Assembly (NCBI GenBank): GCA_027021325.1
Contig: JALUUN010000361.1
Span: 1 to 9,544 of the forward strand
DNA from: Planctomycetota bacterium
Lineage (GTDB): Bacteria > Planctomycetota > UBA1135
Direction: 5' to 3'
DNA: 9,544 bases
Each line of letters starts with the position of its first letter. Within the stretch, counting starts at the first letter, position 1. The notes under the pieces were generated by a model that did no database searches, was not told the origin of the DNA, and was given only the letters and a program-made list of their open reading frames with translations. The position numbers and the translations under genes are program-made. Of the stretch, positions 6,629 to 9,544 are shown one piece after another.

Positions 6629-6781
6629 CGTAACGTCGGGCGTCGTCTTGGCGTGATATTTCCGGGCATGTGACGGTCGGATGTGAGCCTTCCTGGCCCC
6701 GATCCGGCCGATCCAGGCGTAGTGTAGAGGCCCCGGCACGCCCTTTTCCGGGCCGCCGGTCCCCCGGATCTGGAGGTTCCC
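6629..6781. other. Intergenic region before the FG-GAP gene
   Basis: 153 bp without a gene, less GC-rich than its surroundings. It starts with a small inverted repeat (GACGT-A-ACGTC, 6627-6637) across the lipoprotein stop, too short for a terminator. AT-richer patches GTGATATTT (6653-6661) and TAGTGT (6720-6725) could be -10 elements for the FG-GAP gene, but neither has a good -35 partner. CCTGG (6692-6696) and CCAGG (6713-6717) form a short dyad. No RNA gene is evident. Confidence 0.4.
6772..6776 (+). promoter_or_regulatory. Ribosome binding site of the FG-GAP gene
   Basis: GGAGG five bases before the ATG at 6782. The strong site and the signal peptide that follows fix this start. Confidence 0.7.
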
Positions 6782-9463
6782 ATGCTCCCTCGCACCGCCC
6801 GCCGCGGCCTTCCGCTGCTCCTGCTCCTCGCGGCCGCCCCGGCCGCCCTCCGGGGCCAGGACCGTCTGGCCTGGATCCAGGGCCGGCGCGGCGATCTCCT
6901 GGGCACTTCGATCACCGCCCTCGGCGACCTCGATGGCGACGGCGTGCCCGACTGGGCGGTGGGAGCGGTCCAGGCCTTCGTCAGCGGCCGGCCCAGTCCG
7001 GGCTACGTGCAGATCGTCTCGGGGCGTACCGGCGAGGCCCTCCGCACCCTTGAAGGCGCCTCGGACCATGACGACTTCGGGGTCGCTCTCGCCGGGGTGG
7101 GGGATGTGGACCGCGACGGCCATGCCGACCTTCTGGTCGGCGCCCGCTTCGACGATGCCGCCGGCCCGGGGCACGGGGCCGCGCGCCTGTACTCGGGGCG
7201 CACGGGCGAGCTCCTGGCGACCTTCGCCGGCGACGGCTCCCTGGACGAGTTCGGCTTTGCGGTCAGCGGCGTCGGCGACGTGGACCGGGACGGCTTCCCC
7301 GACCTCCTCGTCGGTTCGCCGCGGGACGATACCCATGCCGCCGACGCCGGGAGCGTCTTCGTCTTCTCGGGCAAGGACCGCTCGACCCTGCACGCCTTCA
7401 CCGGTGCCGCTGCCGGCGAGATGTTCGGCTTCGCGGTTGCCGGCATCGGCGACGTGGACCAGGACGGCCACGGCGACTTCGCCGTCGGAGCCCCTCAGGC
7501 CGGACCGTCCCAGGAGGGGGAGGTTCAGGTGTTCTCCGGCAAGACCGGCCGCATGCTCTACGTGATCCAGGGTGCCGCCGCCGGCGACGGCCTGGGCATG
7601 GCCGTGAGCGGGGCCGGAGACCTGGATGGCGACGGGGTGCCGGATCTGCTCGTCGGCGCTCCCCGGGCCGATCTGGCCTATGCCTACTCCGGAGCGAGCG
7701 GTGAACCGATCCTCACCCTGGAGGGGCCGGCGCCCGCCAGTCGCTTCGGCGCCGCCCTGGCCGGTGTGGGAGACCTGGACGGCGACGGGGTCGGCGATCT
7801 GGCCGTCGGCGCTCCCCGGGATGACCGGGGTGGCAGCAACTCCGGCTCGGTGACGATCTATTCCGGCAACAGCGGCACCGAGCTCGCCGTCCTCCTGGGC
7901 GGCGCCGGCGAGCGGCTCGGCAGTTCGGTCGCCGGCCTCGGCGATCTCGACGGCGATGGCAGCCCTGAGGTCGCCGCCGGCGCCCCCTACGCCGACCTGG
8001 GCGGCCAGTCGAGTGGCGTGGCCAGGGTCTGGTCCTTCTCCCTGGGGGCCGCCGGCCGGAACGCGGCCGTCGCCGTGCCACCGGCCGAGTACCAGGGCCA
8101 GGGCATCACCGATATGAGGGTCTACGAGTCCTACACGGTCTACGCAGGATGGCCTTACCAGTACTGGCTCTGGCCCTCCACCTGGTACTGGTGCCCCGGT
8201 GTCTACCCGTGGTGCCACAACTGGTGCTGGAGCTGCCGAGCCTGCGGCTGCTATGGAACCCATGTCTGGCATGGTGGGAACTCCTCCGGCGGCGACGACT
8301 CGGGGAACACCGGGGGAGGGACGGGCACCGGCGGGGACGACGGCGGGGGAGGCGACGAGCCGCCTCCCGATCCCGGTCCCCGGGCTCTCGACCCGGTGGA
8401 CCTCGGCTCCGGTCCTGTCGCGGACGGCGGCGGCGGCACGGGCGAAGGAGGCGGCGGCTTCGTCGTCGAGGACACCGGCCGGGTACCCGGGGACGGCGGA
8501 GTCCCCGGGGATCTCGGGGGGACCGGAAGCGTCTCCGAGGGCTTCGTGGTCGAGTCTGCCGGCGGGCTGCCGGGCGCCGGGGCCGGGGGAGGCCTCGTCG
8601 GCGCCCCCGCCGATCCCTGGAGCGGCGCGGTGGTCCTGGAGCTCGGGGTGCCCGCCGCCGGGGGCGGAAGCGTCGTCCCCGTGGCCGATAGCCTCTCCGG
8701 TCCGGATCCTGGGCCCGAGAGTCTGGTCGTCGTGCGCGAAGCGCCCCGGCTGCGCCCGGCGGAGCGGGGTGGGGCCTCCCCGACGCGGGTCCGGCGCGCC
8801 CCCTCGCCGCCCTCCCGTTCGGCCTCGCGGAGTCCGGGCCGGGGCTCCGCGACGGCCCGGCCGGTGGCCTCCGCGTCCCGCCGTGCGGCTTCCGTCGCAC
8901 AGCCGGACCGGGAGCCGGTGGTTTCCTCGCGAGTGCGGGCCGGGGCGCGGATCGAGCGCAGCGACCCGGGGCCGTCCCGGGGCGGGAGCTCCGGCCGCGC
9001 CACCTCCGGCCGTCGCGCCTCTTCCTCGCCGGAGGTGCGTGCTCCGGCTTCGTCGTCGCGGAACGCCGCCACGATGGAGCGCCGGAGCGCCGGCGGCTCG
9101 CGCTCCGCCTCGCGCCGGGCGGGGAGTTCCAGCCGGCGCTCCTCCTCGGTCTCCGCGGCGCCGCACGCTTCCTCTGCCGCCGCGTCCTCTTCCCGTTCCG
9201 CGAACACCGTGCGCAGCCCGGCATCCGGTTCCTCGCGCTCCTCGGGGCTCCGGTCGGCCGGCTCCTCCCGGTCGCGTTCCTCCTCGGTTTCGTCCTCACG
9301 CTCGTCCTCGCGGTCCTCGGCGGCCTCGGCGAGGTCGGCTTCTCCGTCGCGCTCCTCGGCGCGCAGCGGGCCTTCCCGCTCTTCAGGCCTTCGCTCCTCG
9401 CCCTCCCGGGCTTCCTCGGGCCGGAGCTCCTCCTCCCGGCGCGGCGGGCGGCGCCGGGGCTGA
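6782..9463 (+). CDS. Secreted FG-GAP beta-propeller protein with Trp/Tyr/Cys module and Ser/Arg tail
   Basis: An 893-residue exported protein. Residues 1-25 form a signal peptide (MLPRTARRGL then a Leu/Ala core, likely cut near LRG-QD). Residues 41-405 hold seven FG-GAP repeats with GDxDxDG calcium loops, as in integrin-alpha-like propellers. Residues 448-498 are packed with Trp, Tyr and Cys. Residues 499-660 are Gly/Pro/Asp-rich and contain a duplicated GFVVE motif. Residues 661-893 are about one third Ser and one fifth Arg. FG-GAP proteins of this style are common in Planctomycetota and are thought to act at the cell surface or outside it in adhesion; no enzyme domain is seen. The gene is monocistronic in the window, 153 bp after the lipid-transport operon, and no functional link is shown. 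G/C-ending codons continue to the stop, so the tail looks translated, although an antisense frame shares the same wobble positions. No sortase, PEP-CTERM or membrane anchor ends the protein. Confidence 0.88.
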   Translation: MLPRTARRGLPLLLLLAAAPAALRGQDRLAWIQGRRGDLLGTSITALGDLDGDGVPDWAVGAVQAFVSGRPSPGYVQIVSGRTGEALRTLEGASDHDDFGVALAGVGDVDRDGHADLLVGARFDDAAGPGHGAARLYSGRTGELLATFAGDGSLDEFGFAVSGVGDVDRDGFPDLLVGSPRDDTHAADAGSVFVFSGKDRSTLHAFTGAAAGEMFGFAVAGIGDVDQDGHGDFAVGAPQAGPSQEGEVQVFSGKTGRMLYVIQGAAAGDGLGMAVSGAGDLDGDGVPDLLVGAPRADLAYAYSGASGEPILTLEGPAPASRFGAALAGVGDLDGDGVGDLAVGAPRDDRGGSNSGSVTIYSGNSGTELAVLLGGAGERLGSSVAGLGDLDGDGSPEVAAGAPYADLGGQSSGVARVWSFSLGAAGRNAAVAVPPAEYQGQGITDMRVYESYTVYAGWPYQYWLWPSTWYWCPGVYPWCHNWCWSCRACGCYGTHVWHGGNSSGGDDSGNTGGGTGTGGDDGGGGDEPPPDPGPRALDPVDLGSGPVADGGGGTGEGGGGFVVEDTGRVPGDGGVPGDLGGTGSVSEGFVVESAGGLPGAGAGGGLVGAPADPWSGAVVLELGVPAAGGGSVVPVADSLSGPDPGPESLVVVREAPRLRPAERGGASPTRVRRAPSPPSRSASRSPGRGSATARPVASASRRAASVAQPDREPVVSSRVRAGARIERSDPGPSRGGSSGRATSGRRASSSPEVRAPASSSRNAATMERRSAGGSRSASRRAGSSSRRSSSVSAAPHASSAAASSSRSANTVRSPASGSSRSSGLRSAGSSRSRSSSVSSSRSSSRSSAASARSASPSRSSARSGPSRSSGLRSSPSRASSGRSSSSRRGGRRRG
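6902..7996 (+). repeat. Seven FG-GAP repeats (beta-propeller blades)
   Basis: Tandem protein repeats of 51-59 residues with the pattern (A/S)GxGD(L/V)DxDGxxDLxVGAPxxD. The GD of each calcium loop is at residues 48, 107, 165, 223, 279, 330 and 387. The first six loops end in Asp; the seventh (GDLDGDGSPE, 387-396) ends in Glu. Seven blades is the number needed to close an integrin-like propeller. Each blade is followed by a YSGRTG or FSGKTG-type strand (78-84, 137-143, 251-257, 360-366). Confidence 0.92.
8123..8275 (+). other. Trp/Tyr/Cys-rich module of the FG-GAP protein
   Basis: Residues 448-498 contain nine Trp, eight Tyr, six Cys (471, 478, 482, 485, 488, 490) and three His. Examples are YWLWPSTWYWCPG (461-473) and WCHNWCWSCRACGC (477-490). 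Codons in this frame remain normal (TGG, TAC, TGC), and the stretch stands between a complete propeller and a Gly-rich linker. I recognise no domain. Paired cysteines suggest disulfides or metal binding outside the cell; there is no CxxCH haem motif. Confidence 0.7.
8762..9460 (+). repeat. Ser/Arg-rich low-complexity tail of the FG-GAP protein
   Basis: Residues 661-893 contain about 80 Ser and 48 Arg by hand count, in irregular SRS, RSSS and SSR units that grow denser toward the end and finish RRGGRRRG. At DNA level this is an imperfect run of TCC/TCG/CGC/CGG codons. It is probably disordered and strongly basic. The antisense strand reads as a Glu/Arg-rich open frame with the same wobble positions. 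Confidence 0.65.
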
Positions 9464-9470
9464 GCAGGGT

Positions 9471-9490
9471 CCTCCGTTCCGAGGCGGAGG
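9471..9490 (+). terminator. Possible hairpin terminator after the FG-GAP gene
   Basis: CCTCCG (9471-9476) and CGGAGG (9485-9490) form a perfect 6-bp stem with an 8-base loop, seven bases after the TGA. No T-tract follows, so a Rho-independent role is doubtful. Confidence 0.3.
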
Positions 9491-9514
9491 GGAGGCCGGC
9501 GTCTGGAAGCGGGC

Positions 9515-9520
9515 TAGAAT
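9515..9520 (+). promoter_or_regulatory. Candidate -10 box (TAGAAT) of the right-edge gene
   Basis: TAGAAT is followed by exactly seven bases (GCCGGCG) and then ATG. This is the same spacing as the TAGCCT box before the amidohydrolase and is close to that at the mlaE start. Confidence 0.5.
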
Positions 9521-9527
9521 GCCGGCG

Positions 9528-9544
9528 ATGCGCCGTTCCCTCTG
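9528..9544 (+). CDS. Start of an unidentified gene, cut by the right edge
   Basis: Only ATG CGC CGT TCC CTC (MRRSL) is visible, after a TAGAAT box seven bases upstream and 64 bases past the FG-GAP stop. An ATG three codons earlier (9519) is in frame but overlaps the box. The basic beginning would suit a signal peptide, but nothing can be said about the product. Confidence 0.4.

Noticed and set aside
6627..6637. GACGT-A-ACGTC inverted repeat at the lipoprotein stop, as a terminator or operator
   Set aside because: The arms are five bases with a one-base centre and no T-tract or second copy nearby; chance is likely.
8189..8260. A c-type haem attachment motif in the Cys-rich module
   Set aside because: The cysteines do not form CxxCH; the closest element, CRACGC, lacks the following His.
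5594..9166. A 1190-codon open frame on the minus strand across the MCE, lipoprotein and FG-GAP genes
   Set aside because: It is antisense to three well-supported genes, has Pro/Gly/Arg-rich composition with no recognisable domain, and its wobble position falls on the first codon position of the FG-GAP gene. Rare stops in GC-rich DNA explain its length.
8689..9463. A different plus-strand frame over the tail that reads as a hydrophobic Leu/Val-rich protein
   Set aside because: It is the direct complement of the Glu-rich antisense frame (CTC opposite GAG). Its third positions are not the GC-biased class, and it has no start signal.
1..9544. CRISPR arrays, tRNA or rRNA genes, insertion sequences, attachment sites
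   Set aside because: No regularly spaced DNA repeats, tRNA-like cloverleaf, transposase motif or terminal inverted repeats were seen; repeats are confined to the protein-coding FG-GAP and tail regions.

Overview
The window is GC-rich throughout, with third codon positions that are almost all G or C. This fits a GC-rich diderm bacterium. Three traits point to Planctomycetota, or less likely Acidobacteriota: an ECF sigma factor paired with a membrane Ser/Thr kinase, an Mla-type lipid transporter with an OmpA-free lipoprotein partner, and a secreted FG-GAP beta-propeller protein. The lineage is inferred from gene content only; no rRNA or marker gene is present.

Left block (1-3021, minus strand, read right to left): a COG3618-type amidohydrolase/lactonase, then 48 bp, then a TIGR02999-like ECF sigma factor, then a transmembrane Ser/Thr protein kinase. 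The kinase runs off the left edge. It overlaps the sigma gene by four bases (CTGA) and appears to start at CTG. The sigma-kinase pair looks like a signal-transduction unit; the amidohydrolase probably shares a transcript with it but has no obvious functional link.

Middle block (3080-6628, plus strand): four tightly packed genes for a phospholipid-trafficking ABC transporter. They are a STAS-MlaE fusion permease, an MlaF-type ATPase, a single-MCE MlaD-type protein and a PqiC-like auxiliary lipoprotein. Every junction is a 4-base stop/start overlap (GTGA, ATGA, ATGA), so this is a translationally coupled operon. It diverges from the amidohydrolase across only 58 bp. No MlaC gene is present.

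Right block (6782-9463, plus strand): one 893-residue secreted protein. It has a signal peptide, seven FG-GAP repeats, a very unusual Trp/Tyr/Cys-rich stretch, a Gly-rich linker and a Ser/Arg-rich tail of about 230 residues. The last bases hold a promoter-like box and the first codons of another plus-strand gene.

The most unusual items are the Trp/Tyr/Cys module and Ser/Arg tail of the FG-GAP protein, a shared GCTAGnnTG/CTATCCTG box next to four gene starts (three spaced as for leaderless transcription), the CTG start of the kinase, and the lost phosphorylation-type residue in the STAS domain. Very long overlapping open frames in this GC-rich DNA, including one of 1190 codons, are judged to be shadows.
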